The notes under the pieces were generated by a model. That model was not told the origin of the DNA. It saw only the letters and a program-made list of their open reading frames with translations, and did not search any database. This document shows, piece by piece, positions 1 to 12,400 of a stretch of 64,000 bases of DNA. The DNA lies in assembly GCA_026874595.1 (NCBI GenBank), contig CM049319.1, positions 52,528,917 through 52,592,916 on the forward strand. The letters run 5' to 3'. How positions within the stretch are numbered: the stretch's first letter is position 1; every line of letters starts with the position of its first letter. A program made the position numbers and the translations under genes. The stretch comes from Sipunculus nudus (Eukaryota; Annelida; Sipuncula; Golfingiida; Sipunculidae).

Positions 1-2205
1 CTGTTAGAAATCCATACAGTCAAAGGTTCCCCTGTCAGAAATCCATACAACCAAAGGTTCTCCTGTCAGAAATCCATACAACCAAAGGTTCTCCTGTCAG
101 AAATCCATACAACCAATGGTTTTCCTGTCAGAAATCCATAGACAAAGTTCTCCTATCCGTAATCAATACAACCAAAGGTTCTGTCAGAAATCCATATAAG
201 CAAATGTTCTCATGTCTGTAAGCTATACAACCAAAGATTCTGAAGTCAGTAATCCATACAAGCAAAGGTTCTCCTGTCAATAATCCATACAAGTAAAGTT
301 TCTGTCAGTAATCCATACAACAAAAGATTCTCTTGTCCGAAATTGGTACAACCTAAAGTTCACCTGTCAGTAATCATAAAAAAAGGTTCAGTCAGTGATC
401 AATACAACCAAAGGTTTTACTGTCAGTAGTAATCCATACAGCCAAAGGTTCTCCTGTCAGAAATCCAAACAACCAAAGGTTCTCCTATCAGAAATCATAC
501 AGCCTAAAGTTCTCCTGTCAGAAATCCATACAGCCTAATGTTCTCCTGTCAGAAATCTTTTCAACCAAAGGTTCTCCTGTCAGAAATCCATAACTTAAGG
601 TTCTCCTGTCAGAAATCCATACAACCAAAGGTTCTCCTGTCAGAAATCCATACAGTCAAAGGTTCCCCTGTCAGAAATCCATACAGCCAAAGGTTCTCCT
701 GTCAGAAATCCATACAACCAATGGTTTTCCTGTCAGAAATCCATAGACAAAGTTCTCCTATCGGTAATCAATACAACCAAAGGTTCTGTCAGAAATCCAT
801 ATTAGAAAATGTTCTCATGTCTGTAATCTATACAACAAAAGATTCTGAAGTCAGTAATCCATACAAGCAAAGTTTCTCCTGTCAGAAATCCATACAACCA
901 AAGGTTCTCCTGTTTGAAATCCATACAGTCAAAGGTTCCCCTGTCAGAAATCCATACAACCATAGGTTCTACTGTCAGAAATCCATACAACCAAAGGTTC
1001 TCCTGTCAGAAGTCCATACAACCAAAGGTTCTCTTGTCAGAAATCCATACAACCGGAGGTTCTCCTGTCAGAAATCCATACAGCCTAAGGTTCTCCTGTC
1101 AGAAATCCATACAACCAAAGGTTCTCTTGTCAGAAATTCATACAACAAAAGGGTCTCTTGTCAGAAATCCATACAACCAAAGGTTCTCCTGTCAGAAATC
1201 CATACAGCCTTAGGTTCTCCTGCCAGAAATCCATTCAACCAAAGGTTCTGCTGTCAGAAATCCATACAGCCTAAGGTTCTCCTGTCAGAAATCCTTTCAA
1301 CCAAAGGTTCTCCCATCAGAAATCCAAACAACTAAATGTTCCTCTTGTCAGAAATTCATACAACAAAAGGGGCTCTTGTCAGAAATCCATACAACCAAAG
1401 GTTCTCCTGTCATGAATCCATACAACCAAAGGTTCTCCTGTCAGAAATCCATACAACCAAAGGTCTCCTGTCAGAAATCCATACAACCAAAGGTTCTCTT
1501 GTCAGAAATCCATACAACCGGAGGTTCTCCTGTCAGAAATCCATACAGCCTAAGGTTCTCCTGTCAGAAATCCATACAACCAAAGGTTCTCTTGTCAGAA
1601 ATCCATACAACCAAAGGATCTCCTGTCAGAAATCCATACAGCCTAAGGTTCTCCTGTCAGAAATCCATACAGCCAAAGGTTCTCCTGTCAGAAATCCATA
1701 CAGCCTAAAATTCTCCTGTTTAAAATCCTTTCAACCAAAGGTTCTCCTGTCAGAAATCCATACAACCAAAGGTTCTGTCAGAAATTCAAACAACTAAATG
1801 TTCCTCTTGTCAGAAATTCATACAACAAAAGGGTCTCTTGTCAGAAATCCATACAACCAAAGGTTCTCCTGTCAGAAATCAATACAGCCTTAGGTTCTCC
1901 TGCCAGAAATCCATTCAACCAAAGGTTCTGCTGTCAGAAATCCATACAGCCTAAGGTTCTCCTGTCAGAAATCCTTTCAACCAAAGGTTCTCCCGTCAGA
2001 AATCCATACAACCAAACGTTCTCCTCTCAGAAATCCATACAACCAAAGGTTCTCTTGTTAATCCATACAACCAAAGGTTCTCCTGTCAGTAGTAATCCAT
2101 ACAGCCAAGGGTTCTCCTGTCAGAAATCCATACAGCCTAAGGTTCTCTTGTCAGAAATCCTTTCAACCAAAGGTTCTCCTGTCAGAAATCCATACCATCA
2201 AAGAT
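1..2205. repeat. 31-bp minisatellite, about 70 copies
   Basis: Tandem array of the unit ctgtcagaaatccatacaac plus caaaggttctc (31 bp), running off the left edge of the window. Variant classes occur (tacagcctaagg, agacaaagttctcctat, ctgtcagtagtaatcc). Larger blocks are themselves duplicated: the variant order at about 1-250 recurs at about 640-860, and that at about 1140-1350 recurs at about 1810-2020. Since 31 is not a multiple of 3, the array gives long repetitive open frames in several frames; these are not genes. It lies in the TTC17 intron before the exon at 3317. Confidence 0.97.
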
Positions 2206-3316
2206 AATTTAGTCCATAGCAGTTAGCACAGTGCTTCCACTCTGCTCTTTCATAAAAGAATTATATTTTTCTTCAGGAAAGACTTGTTTTTGTACTTTTT
2301 CATACTTTTTCAGGTAGTTACCCTTTTTTATGAATTTTTGTTTCTCAAATCTTTATTTTCTCGATGTATATTTTATTCTCTATGTACTCATATATTTCTG
2401 AACTTATTATATAATTCTCTATGATAGGTATGCTGTGTACACAATTCATGATAGTAACATTTTATTGAGTGACGATTGGCTGGACAAAGTGGTTGGAAAT
2501 ATGAAATACAGAAGGATTCATGTGATATAAAATGTGAATATTAGCAAATGAGAAATAAACCTGCCAAGGGCACAGGAATGTGACAGTCACTTGAAAGGAC
2601 TCCAGTATTGACAGTATCCAGGGGAGAATCTGTCTGCTGACAAGAGTTTGGTGACATGTATAAGCAAAGTTTAAAGCAGAATAATGCTTTTTTTGTCCAT
2701 GCCCAAATTCTCAAATTATTGTATTATAATGTGCTGATTTTAAGCCTCCTTGGTCTAGAATCTGGTACTAGGACAGGGTCTAAAATTATCCTGTCATTAT
2801 AAAATTATGCACACTTCCAGTAGATGTACTGCAGTTGGCTTCATATTTGCGGAGTCGAAATGTCAAGATCTTAATTGTCCAATGTTTTGTGAGGGTTTAA
2901 TTTTTGTACTGGAGCCATGTGTAAAACCTTCACGGAATATGGCATAATTATATGAATTAATTATATAAAATAATATGTGCGCTTTATCTTTATAATTAGA
3001 CAGTTGAACATCAAAAGAGTTCAAATAATTGTTCCTTAATGACAGATAATTTTTAGGATCTGAAATCATTTATGGTAGCAATCTTTAAACATACAAGATT
3101 TATAAGATTTATTTATGTTAAATATCAGTCATTCACCTTTCTACTGGCCCTGGAAGAAACCCTTTTTTCCAGAAGGTTTTATTTTCACAATAATTCTGCT
3201 TTTGCAAATATCTTGAATTTGAAACACTTGCGAACAAAAAGGCAACCACAGTATGTTCAAGATTACTCAAACACTGAAGAGGAATGACTGTTATGTGTCT
3301 GTTGTTTGACTTTCAG
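2206..3316. other. TTC17 intron; fragments of an AACCACAGTA-ended repeat
   Basis: AT-rich intron. No exon is seen. 2828-2870 (tactgcagttggcttcatat) and 3133-3254 (ending gcgaacaaaaaggcaaccac agta) look like parts of a short repeat whose two ends are mutual reverse complements (tactgtggttggctttt at the start, aaaaagccaaccacagta at the end). Other parts occur elsewhere in the window. Confidence 0.45.
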
Positions 3317-3456
3317 GTGTTAGGTGAATACAACCGATCTGTGATATGTTTTGAGAACACCTTAAAGATCCAGCCTGAGTTTGAAGCTGCTGCCAAGAGA
3401 AAGCATGCTGTCAAATGTCATGCCAAGCTCGAAAAAGCCCTGGAAACACAGCACAG
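3317..3456 (+). CDS. TTC17: TTC17 exon: end of first TPR block
   Basis: The acceptor is tttcag and the donor CAG/gtttgt; the exon enters in phase 0 and leaves in phase 2. It encodes VLGEYNRSVICFENTLKIQP and ends LEKALETQHR. This is the second half of a TPR followed by the KRKHAVKC helix. It lines up with human TTC17 LGEYNHSVLCYDHAL, which places the window after the first TPRs of the protein. The preceding TPR exon is not in 1-3316. Confidence 0.93.
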
Positions 3457-6400
3457 GTTTGTATAAGATAAAAAATGAATGACATGTGCAAGCATTCATG
3501 TAGAAATGCAATTGTGAGATACAGAAATAAAAAATGTCTGAAAAATCTCAGTAAGACCTTTAGAGAAAAAAAGATGTCATCTCCAAAATAATGTTAAACC
3601 ACTTTAGTAGAAACTGAATTTGGTTGAAATACAATTGACATCATACATATTTAGAACACTACAAAGTACCAGAAAATGTGCAGTGGAAATGTCCGGTTGA
3701 ATATATCAACTGTAGCTCCTCAAAAGTTGCATTCTAATTTTAGGACACACCTTCATGATTTAAAACCTGACAGTTCAATAATAAGAGTAACCAAGCCCTA
3801 TTGGTAAAACCTTTTTCAGAAATGTGGACATGGGTTGATTGGATGGAGTATAGTATGGTTAATTGGGTATATCTAGAGTAGTCAGGGTCACTTCCTTGGT
3901 CATAATCGATCATTGACAAGATATCAGCAATCATTTATTGATTATTTGTCAATTTTGAGAATTATTGAGAAATGGTTGTAATTTATGGATCATCCTCAGT
4001 AAAATTCAGTTGGCTTCTAGGAGTATGATATTTCTGATCCTATATAGACCTGTAAATCAACTCGTTGAAATATAGGCCCACATGGTGACTTTTAAGCTTA
4101 TATAGCTGATAGCCTACATGTGTATATTGGAAACTTGGTTGTGAATCAATTAGTAAACACAAATTATACTAAAGTTTGTTTGCATGAATATTATAAAAGT
4201 GTTCCTTCTGTCATCAAAAAGCCTAATCTTTGTGAAAAACACTGTAATCAACAATGATAATGCAAGATCTATCATCGGATCGTCTGCATAAGTCAACCAG
4301 TCATCAATTATAATTGAACATTGGTCCCAACACTAATTATATCATATTTGTTTATTTCTTCACTGATAAGTATAAAATACATCTGCTTCTTTTAAAAAAT
4401 CTCACATCAATACATACCTTTGCTTCAGCCTATTCTTATCTATAGCAGCCAACACAGTACCTTATGACCTGTAAAAAAAGGACTCGTGTCAGGACTTTGA
4501 TTCTAATCCAGACTCGAGTCCACTTTTTTAGGGACTTAACTTGGCTTTGTACATGGACTCCAAAGAAAGGATTCATGAAATCAGGCGGAGTCCATCTCAA
4601 GTCCAATAGCAAAGAAAACATACTATATAAAGATAGTATATATATATGCATTGACTACTAAAGGAATATAAAAAAATAAGACAATACATACTAAGTTTCA
4701 GCTCTGCATCGGGAGTTAAACGTAATAAAACATTCAAGTAAAAGCACCTGTAAACTAACATAAAATTTGCATGATTATCTCAAATATCCTATTTAAGATT
4801 TCTTTTAATTAGAAGATTTGCATTCAACTTGATTCAGACTCAGGGTCAAGATGACTTGGTCTCAAAATAGGTTTATTTGTACTTGAACCTCAAGGACTGG
4901 GCTTGCACTCGTACTCAAGTTGCCTGCACTTGGACTTGCACTCGGACTTAGATGGTGTGGACTAGATTACAACACTACTTATGACAGTAATAGTTCCCAG
5001 AGTCAGACTGTATTTCCTTGATAAATGGGACGTTTTTACTGCACCAGGGTTAATTTAGGTCACTGACAAGCTTTTGAATACCCTGATGCTCAGCAAGAGC
5101 TGAAAAAGTCCAGTTGGAGTTAATAAAAAATAACTTAACAAGGTGGTATTCAGATGGATCACAGTTCATCATTTTGATTAACATTATATATTTTGCCAAC
5201 CCTTTTGGCCATTCTGAAATGGGATATAAGTGTGTAGTTTGGTCATGAATAACATTTGGGAATCGATTATTTGGATAAATGATCACAAGATAACGTTTAA
5301 TTATACACCTATCAAAGACTGGATATATAATGGTAATCATGGTCCGGACGTTAACATATAGTTTTAATGGTTTTTAGCTCAGCTGACTGTAAGTCATCTG
5401 AGCTATAGCGATCACTCTTTGGCTGTCGGCCGTCTGGCCATCCGGCCGTCCGGCCATCCGGCCCTCTGTCCGTTAGCAAGGCACAAATCGTAACCGCTGG
5501 ACCTGGAATCTTCTTACTTTATATCCAGAGAGGTCCATGAAAAATCTCCTTGGAAACCTGGAATTAGGTCTCTGTTACCCATATCCTTCGAGTTATGGGG
5601 CCCCAAAGTACCCCCCAGAATAGTCAAAAATTTCACACAAAAAAACTTTAATATCTCATTAACTGCATCACTGATGGTCATGATTTTTGGCATACATATT
5701 GATCATGAGATGTTCCATCAGTTCCTGCAGACTGGTGGCGCCACCTGTATTTTTTTATTTTTATGCCCCCGCCACAAAGTGGCCGGGGCATATAGTTTTA
5801 CCCATGTCCGTCCTTCTGTCCTTCCGTCATTCCAAAATCAAACAGTTGTACAGACTTTTTTTCGCAATGCCTGCAGATATTGGCCTGATTTTTGGTGTGT
5901 GGGCAGATATAGACCAGTTACAGATCGAGTTCGCGTTTCGACCCGGTTGACCTTCTTTTGACCGTTTTACGGCCCCTAAACTTAGAAAATATCATGAAAA
6001 ATAGAAATTTCATGACAAATACACATGTACGGACTTTTTTTTCGCAATGCCTGCAGATATTGGCCTGATTTTTGGTGTGTGAGCAGATAATGACCAGTTA
6101 CAGATCGAGTCGCGTTTTGTCCCAGTTGACCTACTTTTGACTGTTTTAGGGCTCCTAAACTTAGAAAATTTCATGAAAAATAGAAATTTTCATGACAAAT
6201 ACACATGTACGGACTTTTTTTCGCAATGCCTGCAGATATTGGCCTGATTTTTTTGTGTGTGGGCAAATAATGACCAGTTACAGATCGGGTTCGCTTTCCG
6301 TCCCGGTTGACCTACTTTTGAACAATTTACGCCTCCTTAACTTAGAAAATTTCATGAAAAATAGAAATATTCATGACAGATACACATGTACGGACTTTTT

Positions 6401-9400
6401 TCGCAATGCCTGCAGATATTGGCCTGATTTTTGGTGTGTGGGCAGATATAGATCAGTTACAGATCGAGTTCGCGTTTCGTCCGGGTTGATCTACTTTTGA
6501 CCATTTTACGGCTCCTGAACATAGAAAATTTCATGTAAAATATAAATTTTCATGGCAAATACACTTGTACAGACTTTTCTTCGCAATACCTGCAGATATT
6601 GGCCTGAATTTTGGTGTGTGGGCAGATAATAACCAGTTACAGATCGAGATCACGTTTTGTCCCAGTTGACCTACTTTTGACCATTTGACGGTGCTCTAAC
6701 ATAGAAAATTTCATAAAAAAGCGCACAAGTATGGACTTTTTTCGCAGTGCCTGCAGATACGGGCCTGATTTTTGGTGTGTAGGCAGATAATGACCAGTTA
6801 CAGATCGAGTTCTTGTTTTGTCCCAGTTGACCTTCTTTTGACCATTTGACTTCTCCTGAACAGAGAAAGTTTCATGAAAAATAGAAATTTTCATAACAAA
6901 TGCATATGTACTGGTTTTTTTTCTCAATGCCTGCAGATACCAACCTAATTTTTTATGTGTGGGCAGATAATGACAGTTACAGATCGAGTTCGCGTTTCAT
7001 CCCGGTTGACCTACTTTTGATTGTTTAACGGCTCCTAACCATAGAAAATTTCATGAAAGACAGAAATTTTTATGGAAAATGCACATGTATGGACTTTTTT
7101 TCACAATGCCTGCATATACTGGCATGATTTTTGGTGTGTTGCTTGATATGACCCATTACAGATCGAGTTTGCATTTTGCCCTTGTTTACCTACTTTTGAC
7201 CATACGACACCTCCTGAACTTAAATATTTTACAAAATTTAACATAATTTCTAATTTGCCCCAGGCGGGGGCATTCATGTCATTCCGACACATCTAGTTTA
7301 CAAATTTTTTTCTCAATTTTTGAGACATTTAAAAATGTTGACATCTGTTAGCAGGGCACAAATCCTAAAGACTGGACCTAGAATCTTCATTCTTTACATT
7401 CTGAGAGACCTATGAAAAGTCTCCATGGAAACGAGAAATTAGGTCTCTGTTACCCATATCCTTCGAGCTATGGGGCCCCTAAATACCCCCCAGAATAGTC
7501 AAAAATTTCATACAAAAACTTCAATATTTCATTAACTACATCACTGATGGTCATGATTTTTGGCATACATATTGATCATGAGATGTTTTATCAGTTTCTG
7601 CAGACTGGTGGCGCCAACTGTATTCTTTGATTTTTTACGAATTGTTTTCTCTTTTTTTTTGAGACCTTTAAAAATGTGAACATCTGTTAACAGGGCACAA
7701 ATAGTCAAGACTGGACCTAGAATCTTAATTCTTTACATTCTGAGAGACCTATGAAAAGTCTCCATGGAAACCAAAAATTAAGTCTCTGTTACCCATATCC
7801 TTCGAGCTATGGGGCCCCAAAGTACCCCCCAGAATAGTAAAAAAATTCATAAAAAAACTTCAATATCTGATTAACTACATCACTGATGGTCATGATTTTT
7901 GGCATACATATTGATCATGAGATGTTTCATCAGTTTCTGCAGACTGGTGGCGCCACCTGTATTTTTCAAATTTTTACCATTTTTAGCTCAGCTGACTATA
8001 AGTCATCTGAGCTATAGTCGTGGTCGATTGTCCGTCATCCATCCGTCTGTCCGTCCGTCCGTAGATGTGGCACGTTTTGAAACAGTAAGACCTAGGAATC
8101 CAAAATTCGGCATAATGTTAGATATCCCCAAAATCTCCTACCAAGCCGAAAACTGGGTCTTTGCGACTTTGTTCCTTTGAGAAATTAAGGAAAACCCTCA
8201 ATATTTTATTAAAAACCTATTTTCACACTTCAGGACTGCCTATTATCAAAACTACTCATCTCTTTTTCCTCATATTTACCATAAATATTCACCTATATAG
8301 TTCCTATGTACATGCCAGAAATTATGTCTGTATTTTATAACTTGAAAAAGTTATGGTCCCAAACATAATGCATTTTATAAAAATTCAGGAAAGATATTTG
8401 ATCACTTAACACAAAACATGTTAAAGCTTTTTTCCCAGTAATATAACTTTAATTAATCAAAATCAAATTGTATACCCAAAATTAGATCAAAATCTTTTAA
8501 ATTTTTTGAAATATAAACAAATAAAAAATTGGTACCTTAAATTTTGCCCAACTTTGACCATGGCACGTTTTTTTCATGTAAGTACTGATGATTTAATTTT
8601 CACAGCATGTTTTTGTTAGCATTTTGTCTGTTAATACCAAAAATTTGAAACCAGTTGATCAAAAACTGTAGATTTTATTCAAGTTTTCAAGCACCATGTA
8701 ACATATTGTTAACATCAAGCTAGTGTTATGCAGTTTGCAAGAGCTCAGCTCCCCAGCTTCAGCTCTCAGTTCCTAAAATTTGGCATACAATTAGATGTCT
8801 CCAAAATCCTCTACCATGCCAGGAATTTGGTCACTAGGACTTAATACCTTCAAGATATTAATGAAAAACTTCATTTTTCCATTAAAAACCCATTGTTACA
8901 CTTCAAGACTGCCTAATATCAAAACCACTGATCTGACTTTAATCATATATAATATACATATTTTTCTATACATTCTCTATGCACATGCCTGAAATGATGT
9001 CAGTATTGCGTAACTATTTTAAGTTATGGGCCCAAACATAATGCACTTTGTAAAAAATCAAGAAATATATTAACTCCCTTAACAAGAGGATTGCTGAAGC
9101 TAGAGATTTTTTGTCAGGGATGTAACATTATTTTATCAAGATTCAATTGAATACCCAAAATTAGTTCTGAATTTTTCAAATTTTATAAGTTATTAGTATA
9201 AATATAAAATTAGTACCTTAAATTTTGCTAAACTTTGACCATGGAACGATTGTTTCTTGTGAGCACTGTTGACAAATTTTCATATCATGCACACATAAGG
9301 ATTTCAGCTTTTTAGTTTAGAAAGCTGAAAGAAATTGGCCAAAAATTGTAGCTTTTATTCATGTTTTTATGAGACCATGTCAGACCTTAGCTCTCCCCAG

Positions 9401-12400
9401 CCCCACTTGAGTCACCTGTATGTTGACCTTGTTGACCTTTCATCAAATTATGCACGCTTGACGCGAGGCATACACTGGGGCAGCCAGGCAGCTTATGGTC
9501 AGCCACAGTTGATCCAGGTGTCCAACCCAACTCATACTTACAACATAACAATAAACAATAAATTAATAAATTTTTATTGGTTTTTAATAACAAATTAAAG
9601 AAAATGGAAAAGGAATTTGTTAGTTGATAATAACAGGAAATTAACTTGCAGTTACTGATGATATAATTTCTTGTATCAATTGATAGAATGTCACATATTC
9701 CAAATAACACCATGCAGTCACCTATGGAATTTTTCAGTTCAATTTTAATGATAAAAAAAATAAATCATATTATTCATTTCTAATCATTAGGGATCATATG
9801 AAGGAAATTAATGATAGACAAAGATGCAGTTGATAATATTAATCTAGATTCCTACTGTGTCTAGTGTGTACATTGATGTGAAATAAGTCCAAAATGAATA
9901 TATTACATTTATTTTTTTTAATATGAATAAAAGCCGTAAAACCAGGTACTTATGATCATTATTTAAATGTGTGAATTTTGTATATTCTGGATTCTCAACA
10001 TCATTGTTTGGTGAAAACTGAATAAATACCAGACATGGTGCAAATACTTTGCAAATGTATTTGAATATGAATATGAATATGTACTCTATTATAAAATTTC
10101 TTGCATAAGAATGGGAATTCAGGTAAAAATGAAAGTATATGAATACCAGTGCAAATACTTTCAAAATGTATTCATGAATGCATTCATGAATATATTCTTT
10201 GGTATTATTTTAATAATCATTACAGTTGTATTTTATTTTAAAAATCATATGATTCTTAATAAAATTATATTTGGGACAATTTGTAATTATTTTTAATAAA
10301 TAGTTAAACTCTTATATTATATGTTCTGCTTTTAAGTTATATGGCCAAGTCAAAATCTGTGTGACAATTGCACTCCATTTGTTAATAAAATAAATGAAAT
10401 CAATCCTCTTCCCTGTCTCCAAAGATACTATCAAAATCATACATAAGCTAAACACCCACAACTCATAATACAGCTTATATTTATTTTCACACAAAACAAG
10501 CATGTGCCTCATTTCTAAATCATATTTTCGTATCATATATAACAGTCCCTTGGTTTTCTCTATTTTTGAGACCTTTAACGATATAGTTATCTGTCAACAG
10601 GGTTCAAATTGTAACGACTGGACCTAGAATCTTCATTCTTAACACAGGGAGACCCATGAAAAGACTCCATGGAAACCTGAAATTAGGTCTCTGTTACCCA
10701 TATCCTTTGAGCTATGGCACTCCAAAGTACAGCTCAGAATAATGGAAACCAGAAATTAGGTCTCTGTTACCATTATCCTTCGAGCAAATGGGCCCCAAAG
10801 TACCCCCCAGAATAGTAAAAAAATTCATAAAAAAAACTTCAATATCTGATTAACTACATCACTGATGGTCATGATTTTTGGCATACATATTGATCATGAG
10901 ATGTTTCATCAGTTTCTGCAGACTGGTGGCGCCAATTGTATTTTTCGATTTTTTACGAATTGTTTTCTCTATTTTTGAGACCTTTAAATGTGTGAACATC
11001 TGTTAACTACATCACTGATGGTCATGATTTTTGGCATACATATTGATCATGAGATGTTTCATCATTTTCTGCAGACTGGGTGTGCCACCTATTTTTTTTT
11101 TTCAAATTTTTACAAATTATTTTCTCTATTTTTGAAACCTTTAAAGATGTGGTTATCTGTCAACAGGGTACAAATTGTAACAACTGGACCTAGAATCTTC
11201 ATTCTTGTCATGCAAGGAGGCCCATGAAAAGTGTCTGCGGAAACCTGAAATTAGGTCTCTGTTACCCATATCCTTCAAGCTATAGGACTCCAAAGTATCC
11301 CTCAGAATAATGGAAAATTTGATACAAAAGCTGAAGTATCTGAACAACTAATCCAGAGACCGCCATGCTTCTTTGCATGGATATTGACCATTAAGTGTTT
11401 TTATTAGTTTCTGCAGACTGGTGGAGCCACCTGTATTTTTTTTAAAGTTTACACATTTTTCTCTATTTTTGAGATATATTAATACAGACACAATCTCAGC
11501 CTGTTGGTTAATCTATTTGATGCTTCAGTTCAATGGTTATATACTACCATTCAGATGTTAAAATTTCCTTTTGCAAATCTCTTCCCAGTCAGCTGAGCGT
11601 CATGACCCCATGGGTCACTTGTTCACATAACCTGCGGGATACAAACCATCTGGCCCAAATTTGATTCTAGGCAAAATTCAGCCATATTTATTGAGGTCAG
11701 AGGTAATCAGGCCTTTTTTAGAGAACCTGTGAGCTTATGCGATGGTGCGGCGTCATCCGTCGTGTGTCGTCTGTACGTTAACCATAGCTATCTCAAAAAC
11801 AGCAGGAGCTAGCATCACCAAATTTTTTGCAAATTGTCAGTCATCCAAAAAACTATATCGGATTTTGTTTATTTTTTTTCTAACTGCATTTTCTTAGGTT
11901 TTATAGGGGGAGCTAAAAAAGCTTTAAAAATCTTCTCCTCCGAAACTGTCCAGCCAAATAATCCAATATTTCACAGAAATGATCCCTGGAACAATCTTTC
12001 TCAAGTTTGTTTGAATGGTTCCAGTTCGGAGATATTTGGCTGAGTTACAGGAGGTTGAACTTTGTTAACTGTGCAAAAAAGCATATTAAAATTACAATCT
12101 CAGAAACGGCTGGAGCTAGCATCGTCAAATTTTATGCCAATGTTGGTCACATAGGTCATATCTGAAATTGAGGTATTGGTGGCGCCACCTGCATTGGCCT
12201 TTTTTGTTACAGGGTCATTAGTGCCTGTATCACACTGAGGACTACAAAAAACTTCTTCTCTGAAACCATATGGCCAAAATGTTTAATATCACACAGAAAT
12301 GATCCTAGGGTAGTGCTTTCTGAAGTTTGTTCAAATGGTCTCATTTCAGTGACTTTTGGCTAAGTTATAGGAAGCTGAATTTAGTCATATGCCATAACAG

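Larger units (their letters stand above)
5376..11621 (+). mobile_element. AGCTCAG-family hairpin-ended element (copy A), host of two nested insertions
   Basis: The 5' end is a 29-nt hairpin at 5376-5404 (AGCTCAG and CTGAGCT arms, TGACT/AGTCA inner arms). The 3' end at 11589-11621 is cagctgagcgtcatgacccc followed by atgggtcacttg, with a TGACCC/GGGTCA hairpin. Inside are about six partial repeats of a roughly 300-bp unit (gcacaaat...ggacctagaatcttcattct...ggcatacatattgatcatga), at about 5465-5750, 7330-7620, 7680-7965, 10580-10940, 10980-11100 and 11150-11440. It is interrupted by the elements at 5762-7296 and 7985-10552. No coding capacity is seen, so it is non-autonomous. Confidence 0.7.

Noticed and set aside
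538-1797. Long open frames of 265 and 153 codons in the 31-bp array
   Set aside because: They only follow the repeat unit; the same peptide appears in all three frames, with no splice or start context.
9335-9713. Overlapping frames of 87 and 108 codons within AGCTCAG copy B
   Set aside because: The equivalent region of copy C does not conserve the frames and no domain is recognised.
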